Shown in pieces: positions 9,154 to 17,831 of a stretch of 64,000 nt of DNA (positions are counted from its first letter, which is position 1; every line of letters starts with the position of its first letter). The notes beneath the pieces are model-generated. The model was not told the DNA's origin. It ran no database searches and saw nothing but the letters and a program-made list of their open reading frames with translations. Made by a program: the position numbers and the translations under genes. Origin of the DNA: Phycisphaerae bacterium (GTDB taxonomy: Bacteria > Planctomycetota > Phycisphaerae > UBA1845 > JAFGLZ01); contig JAFGLZ010000088.1 in the NCBI GenBank assembly GCA_016927755.1, forward strand, positions 1 through 64,000, given 5' to 3'.

Positions 9154-12100
9154 ATGCGCGATCCGCGACTCCTGACCCAGCTTGGCGCACTCCGCCGACG
9201 AATCCGGTGGCTGCTCGCCGTCGACGGCGTCGCGCTCGCGGCCGCCTCGGGAATCCTCGCCGTCCTGCTCGCGACCGTCGTCGACTACCTCGTCTGGCTG
9301 CCGGCGGTCATACGCCTCGTCGTCGCCCTCATCCTCTGCGCGGGATGGGGCCTGGCGGTCTGGCTGCGGGTGATCCGCCCGATGATCGCCAGGATCGAGC
9401 TGAGCGAGATCGCCTCGATCCTGGATCATCGGTTCGCCGATCTCGAGGACCGCCTGACCAGCGCCGTCCTCTTCATGCGGGCCACCTCGAAGGGCCGGAC
9501 CAGCGCCGCGATGGTCGATCGGCTCCTCTCGGAGGCAGAGCAGGCGACCGAGCGCGTCTCGCTCGAGTCCGTCGTTCGATGGCGTCGCCCCGCGATCATG
9601 CTGGCCACCGCCTTCGTGGTGATCGCCGGCATGGCCGGCGTCGCCGTGGCCGCGCCCTGGTTCATCGCCACCGGCCTCCAGCGATACGTCCGACCGTTCA
9701 GCGCGACCGAGTGGCCTAGGGAGGTCCTCATCGAGCCCCTCACTGGCCAGGCCAAACGCCCCGCCGGAGGATGGTTCGAGGCCCGCGCCCGGCTCGTTCG
9801 TGGGCAAGACCCCTCCCGACGCGTGGCCGTCTGTACGATCTGGCCCAGGGGCCAGACCGATCGACACCTGATGACCTACGACTCGAAAACAGGCGCGTAC
9901 TTCCACGTCTTCAAGGATCTCCGACAGGACTTCGACTACTGGTTCGAGTCCGGAGACGACTCGACGCGCGACCGGCACGCCCCCTACCCCGTTCGTGTGT
10001 TCCCCCGTCCCGCCGTCTTGAAGGCCGAGCTGACGCTGACCCCCCCGCCGTACGTGACGGACGCCAAGCCGCGAACGATCGTCCTGCGGGACACGACGAT
10101 ATCCGCCGTCGAAGGGAGCCGGGCACGCCTTGTCCTCTCGACCAGCAAGCCCCTGCCCAAGACCGAACAACGCCCCTCGCCCGTGACGCTCACCCTCCCC
10201 GACGGCGCGGCGCGAGACATGACCCCCTTGGATGAATTCGCCGCGCGCTTCGAGAACACGTTCGAGATCCGCCAGAGTGGAACGCTCACCGTCCGTCTCG
10301 TCGACGAGAACGGATTCGACAACCTCGGGGGAACGAGCTATTCCCTCTCCGTCCGCGCCGACGAAACGCCGCACGTGGTCATCGTCGAGCCCCAGGCCGT
10401 GGCCGAGGTCACGCCGCGGGCCTCGGTCGACGTGGCGATCTCGGCGGACGACGACTTCGGAATCTCCCGCCTGGGCGTCGACGGCGGGGTGGACCCCCAG
10501 CCGTCGTCGCGACCCGCGGCCTTCGATCTGACCGAGCGAATGGAGATCAGGCGTTCAGGGGGGCGTACGATCGCCACGGTCCGCTGGCCGTGGGACCTCC
10601 GGTCCATGGCCCTCGAGCCGGGCGACGTCGTGACCTACCACGCCACGGCGCACGACAACTACACGATGCAGGGCCGTAGTCATCCCCCAGGCAAGTCGCC
10701 CGACATGCGCCTGAAGATCATCTCACCCGACCAGTTCGCCGAACGCGTCCGTGACGAGATCCTGCTGCTCAAGAACGCGGTGCGACAACTGCTCGGCACG
10801 CAGGAGCTGGCTCGCGACGAGGTCGAGGCCGTCAAGGGAGAGATCGACCCGACGCGAGGCCTGGACGATCGACAGCGAGAGCTGCTGACGGCCTCCGCCG
10901 GTCGGCAAGCCCGACTTGCCGGTCGAACCCGGTTCCTCGGCGGACGCTTCGACAAGCTCATCAGTCGCCTCAAGGCCAACCGCAGCCAGGACGAAGAGAT
11001 GCGGCAGCGAGCCATCGAGGCCTCTCAGCGACTGGCCTCCGTCTCGTCAGGCGCGATGACCGCTGCGGCCGGCGAGCTGCAGCAGGCCGGTCAGGCCAAG
11101 GCGACGCCCGACCAAGTGAAAGCCATGACCGGCGCCGGTCAGCGGCAACAGGCCGCCATCGAGCAACTTCGATCGTTACTGGCGGGCATGGACCGCTGGG
11201 GCGATTTTCAGGACGTCGTCCACAACGTCCAGCAACTGCTCGACCAGCAGGAGCGCCAGACGGAAACCACGCACCAACTCGCGGCCAAGACGCTGGGCCG
11301 CAAACCCGAGGAGTTGCCGACGCCGCTCAAGGCCGAGATCACCCAGCAAAGCCGGCAGCAGCGGAGCATGGCCGAAGACCTCACCCGCTTGATCGAGAAC
11401 ATGGACCGCCTCGCCCGATCGCTCCGCCAGAGCGATGCCGCCGCCGCCGGCGCCATGGACGACGCGCGCGGCGTCGCCGAAGGCAACCAACTGTCGGGCA
11501 AAATGAAATCGGCGGCGGACAAGGTCGCCGGCAATCAGATGGCACAGGCCCAGACGGACCAGCGCCAGGTCGAGGACGGCCTGCGCCAGATGCTCACCCG
11601 GCTCGAAGGTCGGCAGATGGAGCAGCTCGCCGAGCTGAGCAAACGGCTCCAGGGCGCCGTCGAAAAGGTCCAAGCCCTGCTCCAAGATCAGCAGAAGCTC
11701 CTTGACGAAACGAAGAAGGCGGCCGCCGACGACAACGCGCAGCGCGAACAGCTCGCCCGTCGTCAGCGCGGGCTGAGCCGCGCGGCCAAGGCCGTCGCCG
11801 ACGAGGTCGGCAAGGCCGAGCGGGCCGCGCAGCCGGCTCGAGGACTCCGACGGGCCGGCAGCCGGATGTCCCGGGCCGGGGACGATCTCGCCGGCGGGAG
11901 GAAGGACGAGGCCGCCGCCCAGCAGACCGAGGCCATCCGAGAGCTGACCGAGTCGCTCGAGACCCTCAAGAAGCTCCGCAAAGAGGCCGAGGGCGAAATG
12001 GCCGCCAAGACGCTCGAGGCCGTGGCCAAGGAGATCAAGACGCTCCGAGACCGCCAGTCCGATCTCAACAAACAACTCGACCCGATCGTCGAAGCACAGG

Positions 12101-12666
12101 CGGGGCAAGGCGACCTGACCCGCGTCGACCTGCGCCGCCTCGACAAGCTGGCGGGCGGGCAACGCGACGTCGCCAAAGAGGCCGAGAAACTGCGACCCCG
12201 TCTCCGGACGGCCCCCGTCTACGATTGGGTCATGGAGCGGCTCGGCGGCGACATGAACGACCTGGCCGGCAGGTACGATCGCCGTCTCGCCGAGGCCAAG
12301 ACCAAGAAGCTCGCCGAGTCGATCCTGCAGCGCCTGAACGATCTCGTGGCCGGGCTCGAGCAGGAGCCCCCCGACGACAAGTCCCAGCACGACCCGTTCG
12401 CCGACGCGGGCGGCGGCGGACCCGGCGGAGGCGCCACGAAGACCAAGCCCGTGCCGACGGTGGCCGAGCTGCTCGTCCTGAAGGCCCTCCAGGCCGACGT
12501 CAACCGACGCACCGAGCGGGCCGACCTCGACAGACAACTCGCCGACACCGTCAGTGAAGAGCAGTTGGAGGCGATCCGCAAGCTCGGTAAGGATCAACAA
12601 CAGATCCGGCAGCTTGCGGAGAAGACCGTAAAAGGAGCGCTGCAAGGTCGCAGCGAGTCGGAATGA
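9154..12666 (+). CDS. long membrane-anchored coiled-coil protein, DUF4175-like
   Basis: About 1170 residues. Two membrane helices near the N terminus (about 19-43 and 48-72) and a third at about 148-170 are followed by an extracytoplasmic beta-rich region (about 180-510, with VLKAELTLTPPPYVTDAKPRTI and DDDFGISRLGVD, as in DUF4175-type proteins). From about 525 to 1080 it is almost entirely charged coiled coil rich in Gln, Arg and Lys. A glycine-rich stretch (GGGGPGGGATKTKP) precedes a last helical segment. It is the usual companion of BatA/VWA proteins in planctomycete clusters; a scaffolding role in the envelope is inferred. GTG at 9151 immediately precedes the chosen ATG and is an alternative start. 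The stop overlaps the next gene's start (ATGA at 12663-12666), indicating coupled translation. Confidence 0.82.
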   Translation: MRDPRLLTQLGALRRRIRWLLAVDGVALAAASGILAVLLATVVDYLVWLPAVIRLVVALILCAGWGLAVWLRVIRPMIARIELSEIASILDHRFADLEDRLTSAVLFMRATSKGRTSAAMVDRLLSEAEQATERVSLESVVRWRRPAIMLATAFVVIAGMAGVAVAAPWFIATGLQRYVRPFSATEWPREVLIEPLTGQAKRPAGGWFEARARLVRGQDPSRRVAVCTIWPRGQTDRHLMTYDSKTGAYFHVFKDLRQDFDYWFESGDDSTRDRHAPYPVRVFPRPAVLKAELTLTPPPYVTDAKPRTIVLRDTTISAVEGSRARLVLSTSKPLPKTEQRPSPVTLTLPDGAARDMTPLDEFAARFENTFEIRQSGTLTVRLVDENGFDNLGGTSYSLSVRADETPHVVIVEPQAVAEVTPRASVDVAISADDDFGISRLGVDGGVDPQPSSRPAAFDLTERMEIRRSGGRTIATVRWPWDLRSMALEPGDVVTYHATAHDNYTMQGRSHPPGKSPDMRLKIISPDQFAERVRDEILLLKNAVRQLLGTQELARDEVEAVKGEIDPTRGLDDRQRELLTASAGRQARLAGRTRFLGGRFDKLISRLKANRSQDEEMRQRAIEASQRLASVSSGAMTAAAGELQQAGQAKATPDQVKAMTGAGQRQQAAIEQLRSLLAGMDRWGDFQDVVHNVQQLLDQQERQTETTHQLAAKTLGRKPEELPTPLKAEITQQSRQQRSMAEDLTRLIENMDRLARSLRQSDAAAAGAMDDARGVAEGNQLSGKMKSAADKVAGNQMAQAQTDQRQVEDGLRQMLTRLEGRQMEQLAELSKRLQGAVEKVQALLQDQQKLLDETKKAAADDNAQREQLARRQRGLSRAAKAVADEVGKAERAAQPARGLRRAGSRMSRAGDDLAGGRKDEAAAQQTEAIRELTESLETLKKLRKEAEGEMAAKTLEAVAKEIKTLRDRQSDLNKQLDPIVEAQAGQGDLTRVDLRRLDKLAGGQRDVAKEAEKLRPRLRTAPVYDWVMERLGGDMNDLAGRYDRRLAEAKTKKLAESILQRLNDLVAGLEQEPPDDKSQHDPFADAGGGGPGGGATKTKPVPTVAELLVLKALQADVNRRTERADLDRQLADTVSEEQLEAIRKLGKDQQQIRQLAEKTVKGALQGRSESE

Positions 12667-13331
12667 CTCACCGAAAGCTCCAAACAGTCTGCCTCACGGC
12701 CATCGCCTTGTCGGCGACGGGCTCGACCGCCCGATCCGCCGCCCCGGCACCGACGTCTCGCCCGACGACGACGACCAGCAAGCCAACCGCCGCGGACGAG
12801 GAGCTCATCCGAAAGCTCCTGCGCGGCGCGACCGGCAAGGACAAGGGCCCCGCCTTCGAACGCGTCATCGAGGGAATGCACGCCTCGCGCGTCAAGCTCG
12901 CGATCCAGTTCGACCCCGGAAACGACACGCAGACGATCCAGCGGCAGATCCTCACCGACCTGGACGAAGCCATCGCCGAGGCCTGGCGATCACAGCAGCG
13001 CGTGCCGTCGCCGACGACGAAGCAGAGCGATTCGGACCCCAAGCGAAAACGCCAAACCACCTCGTCGGAATCCTCCGGTCAGCAGCAACAGCAGCAGGAC
13101 CCGGACAGCGCCTCAAACCAGCCCATGCCGGACGAACGGGCGACCCGAGGCCGGCCGATCACGACCTCCCGACCCGGTGGAACGATCCGAGAGCTCCGCC
13201 GCGGATGGGGCCAACTGCCGAGCCGCGACCGAGACGAGGTCGTCCAGGGAGTCGGACAGGACTACCTGACCAAGTACCGCGAGTGGATCGAACGATACTA
13301 CAGGGCCCTGGCCAACCCGGAAGGCGAATAG
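12663..13331 (+). CDS. small secreted protein of the Bat-like cluster, function unknown
   Basis: 222 residues overlapping the preceding gene by 4 bases (ATGA). An N-terminal signal-peptide-like segment (MTHRKLQTVCLTAIALSATGSTARSA) is followed by a Thr/Pro/Ser-rich linker. A helical segment (about 43-105, ADEELIRKLLRGATGKD...DLDEAIAEAWRSQQ) precedes a low-complexity middle with a run of six Gln. The conserved-looking C terminus (about 172-222) contains RRGWGQLPSRDRDEVVQGVGQDYLTKYREWIERYYRALA. That end resembles the short tails seen in many planctomycete periplasmic proteins of this cluster, but no function is known to me. The next gene starts 1 base after the stop, so it sits inside one operon. 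Confidence 0.78.
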   Translation: MTHRKLQTVCLTAIALSATGSTARSAAPAPTSRPTTTTSKPTAADEELIRKLLRGATGKDKGPAFERVIEGMHASRVKLAIQFDPGNDTQTIQRQILTDLDEAIAEAWRSQQRVPSPTTKQSDSDPKRKRQTTSSESSGQQQQQQDPDSASNQPMPDERATRGRPITTSRPGGTIRELRRGWGQLPSRDRDEVVQGVGQDYLTKYREWIERYYRALANPEGE

Positions 13332-13332
13332 C

Positions 13333-14388
13333 ATGCGTGCCGCGACGACAAGCCGATCCACGCTCATTCGGGCACTCCTCCTGACGACCCCGTTCCTGCA
13401 CAGCGGCGTCCTTGCAGCAGCCCAGACCGCGCCCCCCGCCACGACCGGGCCCGTCGCCTCTGAGATCACCCCCGAGGTCGAGCAGGCCGTCAACAAAGGC
13501 CTGGCGTGGCTCGCCGCGCAACAGAAGGACGACGGCTCGTTCGGAAGCGGATCGACCTACGGAAAACACGTGGGCATCACCGGACTCGCGTGCATGGCCT
13601 TCATGTGCGACGGCCACCAGCCCGGGCGCGGCAAGTACGGGCAGGTGGTGGACAAGGGCGTGCGATTCATCCTCGGCACCGCCGCCGAGAGCGGGCTGCT
13701 GGCCGCCGAAACTTCTCACGGCCCCATGTACGGCCACGGCTTCGCAACGCTCTTCCTCGCCGAGGTCTACGGCATGAGCCCCGCGCCGGACCTGCGAGAG
13801 AAGCTCCGCCGCGCTGTCCGCCTCATCGTCCTCACGCAGAACGATCAAGGCGGCTGGCGCTACCAGCCCGTCAAGAGCGCCGCGGACATCAGCGTCACCA
13901 TCTGCCAGGTCATGGCCCTCCGCGCGGCCAAAAACGCCGGAATCACCGTGCCCAAGTCGACGATCGACCGTGCGATCAGCTACGTCCGTCAGAGCCAGAA
14001 TACCGACGGCGGGTTCCGCTACATGCTCACGCCCGGGGCGTCCGGGTTCGCGAGATCCGGCGCCGGCGTGGCCGCCCTATACTACGCGGGCGTCTACGAA
14101 GACGAGGCCATCGAGCGAGGCCTCGCCTACGTCGAACGGTTCAGACCGGGAGGAGACTCCTCGCGAACGCCCCACTACTTCTACGGCCAGTACTACGCGA
14201 TTCAGGCGATGTACATGGCCGGCGGAACGCGATGGACGAACTGGTGGCCCGCGATCCGGGACGACCTCCTCAAACGCCAGGAACCCGAAGGCCCCTGGCG
14301 CGGCGAGGCCGGCAGGGAATACGGAACGGCAATGGCCCTCATCACCCTGCAGGTGCCCAAGCGGCTGCTGCCGATCTTCCAGCGATAG
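13333..14388 (+). CDS. secreted alpha/alpha-barrel (squalene-cyclase-like repeat) protein
   Basis: 351 residues with a signal peptide (about 1-32, ending VLAAAQT). The mature part carries repeats of the prenyltransferase/squalene-oxidase type: LAAQQKDDGSFGSGSTYGKHVGITGLA, LTQNDQGGWRYQPVKSAADISVTICQVMALRAAKNAG and VRQSQNTDGGFRYM, each a QxxDGxFG-like turn between helices. This predicts an alpha/alpha toroid. The class II cyclase DxDD motif is absent, so a terpene cyclase is unlikely. Such proteins are abundant in planctomycetes next to VWA and MoxR genes, and a structural or binding role in the periplasm is inferred. It is the last gene of the tight operon beginning at 4452; a 223-bp gap without recognisable genes separates it from the NPCBM gene. 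Confidence 0.82.
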   Translation: MRAATTSRSTLIRALLLTTPFLHSGVLAAAQTAPPATTGPVASEITPEVEQAVNKGLAWLAAQQKDDGSFGSGSTYGKHVGITGLACMAFMCDGHQPGRGKYGQVVDKGVRFILGTAAESGLLAAETSHGPMYGHGFATLFLAEVYGMSPAPDLREKLRRAVRLIVLTQNDQGGWRYQPVKSAADISVTICQVMALRAAKNAGITVPKSTIDRAISYVRQSQNTDGGFRYMLTPGASGFARSGAGVAALYYAGVYEDEAIERGLAYVERFRPGGDSSRTPHYFYGQYYAIQAMYMAGGTRWTNWWPAIRDDLLKRQEPEGPWRGEAGREYGTAMALITLQVPKRLLPIFQR

Positions 14389-14611
14389 TGCCGTTTTCGG
14401 TCAGCGAGGTTCGGGGCGCATTCGGGGTGGCATGGGTCAACGCCAGATGACCCTCCGACATGGAATGAAGTACGGGTCTGCGGAACGCCGCACTGGTTCA
14501 GGACGATGCGTCCCGTTGACCCGTGGGGTGTCCAGTCAGAATAGGCTTGCCTTGTGGACCCGTGAGACCGTCTGACTGGAAAGGTCGTCAACGGCAACGG
14601 ACAACTCTCTC

Positions 14612-15832
14612 ATGCGATCTGATCGTATCGGAATTCTGGCGACGGCGTTGGTGGCAAGCCTCGGCCCGACGCCCGCGCTCGCCGCATGGGACGGCACGGT
14701 GCGCATCGTCGCCGTCAACACCGGGCCGGGATCCGGCAAGCTGCAATCGTTCGCACTCGCCGAGGGGCTCGTCATCGAGGGCCGCGAGGCGCGAGCGATC
14801 CGCATCGCCAGCCCCGACCTCATCCAGATCGAGACCGGGTTGCCGTACGAGAAGCCCGCATCCGAAACGATCGCATGGTCCCTGACAAATGGAGACCTCG
14901 TCCTGGCCAGGGTCGTCCGAGGTAACGAGCGAGCCGTCACGCTCGCCCGAATCGACGTCGGCGAGTTCGACGTGCCCCTGACGCACATCCGAGCGGTGCA
15001 TGCGCGCCCCGAAGAGGCCGCGCTTGACGCGATGACGACCACGCGGCCGGCAAGCCGCGACGACGTGCTCCATCTGACGAACGGCGACCGCTTGACGGGC
15101 CTCGTCAGCCGAATCGACGCGCGCGGCGTCGCCATCGAGACCGACACCGGCGAAACCGTCGTAAGCCTTACGGTCCTCCGATCGGCCGGGCTCGCCCAGT
15201 TAGGCCGTCCCGCGACCAGGCCCTCGAACGAGCGCCGCCTGCAAGCTCGCCTGACGCTCCGCGACGGATCGCGACTAACGACCGACAAGGTTGGCTGGCG
15301 GTCCGGGCAACTGCTCGTCCCGATCGAGCGGGACGGCAAGCCCGTCGACGCCGCCCTGTCGATGGACCGCGTCCGGCGCATCGAGATCCTCGGCGGACGA
15401 TGGCAGTGGTTGGGCGAGCTGACCCCGCTCGTCGCCGAGCACACCCCCCTGCTCGGGGTCCCCCGGCCGCACCAGATCGACCGCAACGTCCTGGACGGGA
15501 TGCTCCGAATCGGCAAGCAGACGTTCGAACGAGGCATCGGCGTTCACAGCCGATCGCGCCTGGTCTACGCGCTGGACGACGACTGCCGGCGGTTCATCTG
15601 CGCTTACGGGCTCGACGAGGACAGCGGCCCGATGGCCGACGTCGACGTCAAGGTCCTCTTGGACGGCAAGGTCAAACACCACGCCCCGACCGTCCGCGCC
15701 GACGGGCAACTGCGAAAGATCTCCCTCGACGTCCAGGGCGCCAAACGGCTCGAGCTGCTCGTCGACTTCGGAAAGAACGGAAACGTCCAGGACCGCCTCG
15801 ACTGGGTCAGCCCCGCTATCATCCGGCGATAA
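14612..15832 (+). CDS. secreted NPCBM-domain protein
   Basis: 406 residues with a signal peptide (about 1-25, SLGPTPALA). Two similar beta segments follow, each with a ...LTNGDxxxxxVxR / LxxGDRLTGLVSRID pattern (about 85-130 and 148-200), as in Sm-like or DUF-type beta barrels of planctomycete proteins. The C-terminal part (about 270-405) is an NPCBM/NEW2 galactose-binding-like module with the marks GKQTFERGIGVHSRSRLVYALDDDCRRF, GPMADVDVKVLLDGK and KRLELLVDFGKNGNVQDRLDWVSPAI. NPCBM modules bind carbohydrate in glycosidases and related secreted proteins. No catalytic domain is visible, so binding of an envelope or exogenous glycan is the likely job. It follows the Bat-like operon in the same direction, with its own gap. 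Confidence 0.83.
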   Translation: MRSDRIGILATALVASLGPTPALAAWDGTVRIVAVNTGPGSGKLQSFALAEGLVIEGREARAIRIASPDLIQIETGLPYEKPASETIAWSLTNGDLVLARVVRGNERAVTLARIDVGEFDVPLTHIRAVHARPEEAALDAMTTTRPASRDDVLHLTNGDRLTGLVSRIDARGVAIETDTGETVVSLTVLRSAGLAQLGRPATRPSNERRLQARLTLRDGSRLTTDKVGWRSGQLLVPIERDGKPVDAALSMDRVRRIEILGGRWQWLGELTPLVAEHTPLLGVPRPHQIDRNVLDGMLRIGKQTFERGIGVHSRSRLVYALDDDCRRFICAYGLDEDSGPMADVDVKVLLDGKVKHHAPTVRADGQLRKISLDVQGAKRLELLVDFGKNGNVQDRLDWVSPAIIRR

Positions 15833-15917
15833 GCGGCCTACACTAACGCCTCCGAGACGGTTGATAGTCCGAGCCGCGTTGAATAAGATGAGACAAGCTG
15901 GCTGGAGGTGATCTGCC

Positions 15918-16142
15918 GTGAGATTGGAACGGATTACGGTTGACCCGAATGTGTGTACCGGAAAGCCCTGCATACGAGGACTGCGATTCCCCGTCTCGAG
16001 AGTGTTGGGTCTGCTCGCGGCCGGCGAGAACAAACAGTCTATCCTGGAAGCATACCCGTACCTGGAACCGGAGGACGTCGATGAGGCCCTCCGCTACGCC
16101 GTCTGCCTCGCGGAAGACGAGACCATCCAGCTCACCCCATGA
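15918..16142 (+). CDS. DUF433 antitoxin-like protein
   Basis: 74 residues from GTG 15918, with GGAGG at 15904-15908. The family hallmark is clear: ITVDPNVCTGKPCIRGLRFPVSRVLGLLAAGENKQSILEAYPYLEPEDVDEALRYA, a short strand followed by a helix-turn-helix-like bundle. DUF433 proteins are typically found with DUF5615 PIN-like proteins and are regarded as the antitoxin and probable DNA-binding partner. The last 4 bases overlap the start of the DUF5615 gene (ATGA at 16139), which fits a two-gene toxin-antitoxin operon. Autoregulation is likely by analogy, but no operator is visible. Confidence 0.87.
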   Translation: MRLERITVDPNVCTGKPCIRGLRFPVSRVLGLLAAGENKQSILEAYPYLEPEDVDEALRYAVCLAEDETIQLTP

Positions 16143-16507
16143 GATTCCTAATCGACATGCCGTTGTCGCCGGCGCTTGCCCAGTGGCTCATCCAACAGGG
16201 ACACGACGCCGTCCACGCCGCGGACCTCGGCCTGGACACGGCGGAGGACCGAAAGATCATCGAGAGGGGCTTGAAGGATGGACGCGTGATACTCACGGCC
16301 GATCTCGATTACCCTCGCCTCCTGGCTCTGTCACAAAGAGCGGGGCCTGGGCTTATCCTCTTCAGGGGCGGCGAGTTCGGCGAGAACGTGATTCGACGCC
16401 GGCTCGGCGAGGTCTTCCAAGCCGTGCCCGAAAACGAACTGCCCGTCTCGATTGTCGTGGTTGAACCGGCAAGGATCCGTCGCCACAGACTCCCCATCGA
16501 GCCATAA
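16139..16507 (+). CDS. DUF5615 PIN-like toxin
   Basis: 122 residues with the PIN-like (Mut7-C type) pattern: MRFLIDMPLSPALAQWL with the first acidic residue D6, HDAVHAADLGLDTAEDRKII with the D/E cluster, and GRVILTADLDYPRLL with the TADxDY motif, then PGLILFRGG and VIRRRLGEVF. These acids correspond to the metal-binding site of PIN ribonucleases, so RNA cleavage restrained by the DUF433 partner is expected. It overlaps that gene by 4 bases. This is a classic small toxin-antitoxin arrangement; activity is inferred from family membership. Confidence 0.85.
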   Translation: MRFLIDMPLSPALAQWLIQQGHDAVHAADLGLDTAEDRKIIERGLKDGRVILTADLDYPRLLALSQRAGPGLILFRGGEFGENVIRRRLGEVFQAVPENELPVSIVVVEPARIRRHRLPIEP

Positions 16508-16571
16508 GACGTACACCAGGCAGGGACGCGGCGCGCCGACACCGCGTTCTCCACCCAGAACGTCCCCCGCG

Positions 16572-17357
16572 CTACACGTACTTCAACACCACGAACCCAC
16601 CGATCAGCAAGACCATGAAGACCAGGCACAGCAGGTTGAAATACTTGTCGATGAACGGCTTGATCACCGGGCCGAAGATCCAGAACAGCCCGGCCACCAT
16701 GAAGAACCGCGCCGAACGACTCACCGCCGAGGCGATCAGGAACTCCACGAAGTTGATCCTGAACACACCCGCCGTGATCGTGATGACCTTGTAAGGCAGC
16801 GGCGTGAACCCCGCCGTGAACACGACCCAGAAATCGTACCGGTCGTACTTCTGCTTGACCTTGCTGTACGTCCCGTACGTGACCTCCTTGACCCGCCAGG
16901 CCGGCAGCGACTCCGCCTGGTCGGAAGGCAAGACCACCTGCCACGGATGCTCCTGATCGCCCACCGTCTCGACGATGCACTCGATCTCCTTGCCGTCGGT
17001 GGTCGAGACCGCGTCTCGCGTGAAGCCTGGAACGTGGTCAAAGAAGATGTCGTCGACCGCCCCCCACGCCCCGAAGCCGATCAGATAGCCGAGCATCCCC
17101 CCGAGCACCGACGCCACCGAGCACGACAGCGCGAACCGGAACCACTTCTTGCGATTCCCCAAGACAAGCGGGGCCAGCAAGACGTCCGGCGGAACCGGGA
17201 AGCAACTCGACTCGGCCAGCGACAACACGAACAGCGCGATCCCGCCGTACGGCGTGTCGGCCCAATGAAGGACCCAATCGTAGAGCCGCCGATGAAGATG
17301 CCACTTGGAGACCTTGGGTGCGGCCTCAACCCCCTCGTGCTCGGTAGTCTGCTCCAT
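16572..17357 (-). CDS. DedA/SNARE-associated (VTT) family membrane protein with insertion
   Basis: 261 residues from ATG 17357, preceded by GGAGAG about 10 bases upstream; the in-frame extension to 17444 looks non-coding. Marks of the VTT/YqaA family are the first half ALFVLSLAESSCFPVPPDVLLAPLVLG, with the re-entrant E...F/P-P motif, then SCSVASVLGGMLGYLIGFGAW, and the second half AGFTPLPYKVITITAGVFRINFVEFLIASAVSRSARFF. DedA proteins act in undecaprenyl-phosphate or phospholipid translocation. A hydrophilic stretch of about 65 residues (DHVPGFTRDAVSTT... to KQKYDRYDFW) separates the two halves and is much longer than in the usual 190-200-residue YqaA proteins. It diverges from ispE. Confidence 0.85.
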   Translation of the reverse strand: MEQTTEHEGVEAAPKVSKWHLHRRLYDWVLHWADTPYGGIALFVLSLAESSCFPVPPDVLLAPLVLGNRKKWFRFALSCSVASVLGGMLGYLIGFGAWGAVDDIFFDHVPGFTRDAVSTTDGKEIECIVETVGDQEHPWQVVLPSDQAESLPAWRVKEVTYGTYSKVKQKYDRYDFWVVFTAGFTPLPYKVITITAGVFRINFVEFLIASAVSRSARFFMVAGLFWIFGPVIKPFIDKYFNLLCLVFMVLLIGGFVVLKYV

Positions 17358-17831
17358 GGACGACTCTCTCCGGGTAATGGGTTCACCCTCCTCGCATCTA
17401 GTCCGCCGCGGCGAGAGCCACACTCCGGCAGGAAGCCCCGCCACACACGGGCCCCCTCGGCTCCCGACGGACCGATGGTATTGGATCAGATGGCACCGTC
17501 TCTCGTCCAGGCCAATCGACGGGATTTCTCCCGCCCTTTGGAAGCCGGCGATACCCTCCGGCTATCCCGACACAATCGGCAATGCGATGGACCAAAGCTC
17601 CGATAACCAAGTAAAACACCCCAGATATAAGACAACGTCGCATTAACTGCCACTTGACATAATCGTTCCTGACTATAAGCTTCAGTGTAGGGTTAGCCCT
17701 AGGGCGTTTCACAGCTTCGTGTACTTCTGGCCGAACCCCAGTGCCCGCAAGGCGCTTTGCAGCTCTGGAAGTACAGATTATCCGTATATCGGTCGGCGAG
17801 GATGACGCTGACTCTGAGGGAACCTGACACC
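17358..17831. other. divergent intergenic region between the DedA gene and ispE
   Basis: About 470 bases without a convincing gene. A 104-codon minus-strand frame across it has arginine- and proline-rich shadow composition and was not called. The stretch 17600-17700 is noticeably more AT-rich than the flanks and holds the best promoter-like match of the gap. Confidence 0.5.
17654..17679 (+). promoter_or_regulatory. possible sigma-70-like promoter upstream of ispE
   Basis: A perfect -35 box TTGACA at 17654-17659 is followed by TATAAG at 17674-17679. The spacer is only 14 bases, shorter than the ideal 17, so this is tentative. It lies about 150 bases ahead of the ispE start in an AT-rich pocket. 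Confidence 0.3.

Noticed and set aside
8881..10374. 497-codon minus-strand frame
   Set aside because: Antisense to the VWA and DUF4175-like genes; composition is an Arg/Gly/Asp-rich mirror and no family is visible.
17398..17712. 104-codon minus-strand frame between the DedA and ispE genes
   Set aside because: No ribosome binding site, motifs or conserved-looking segments; overlaps the DedA leader.
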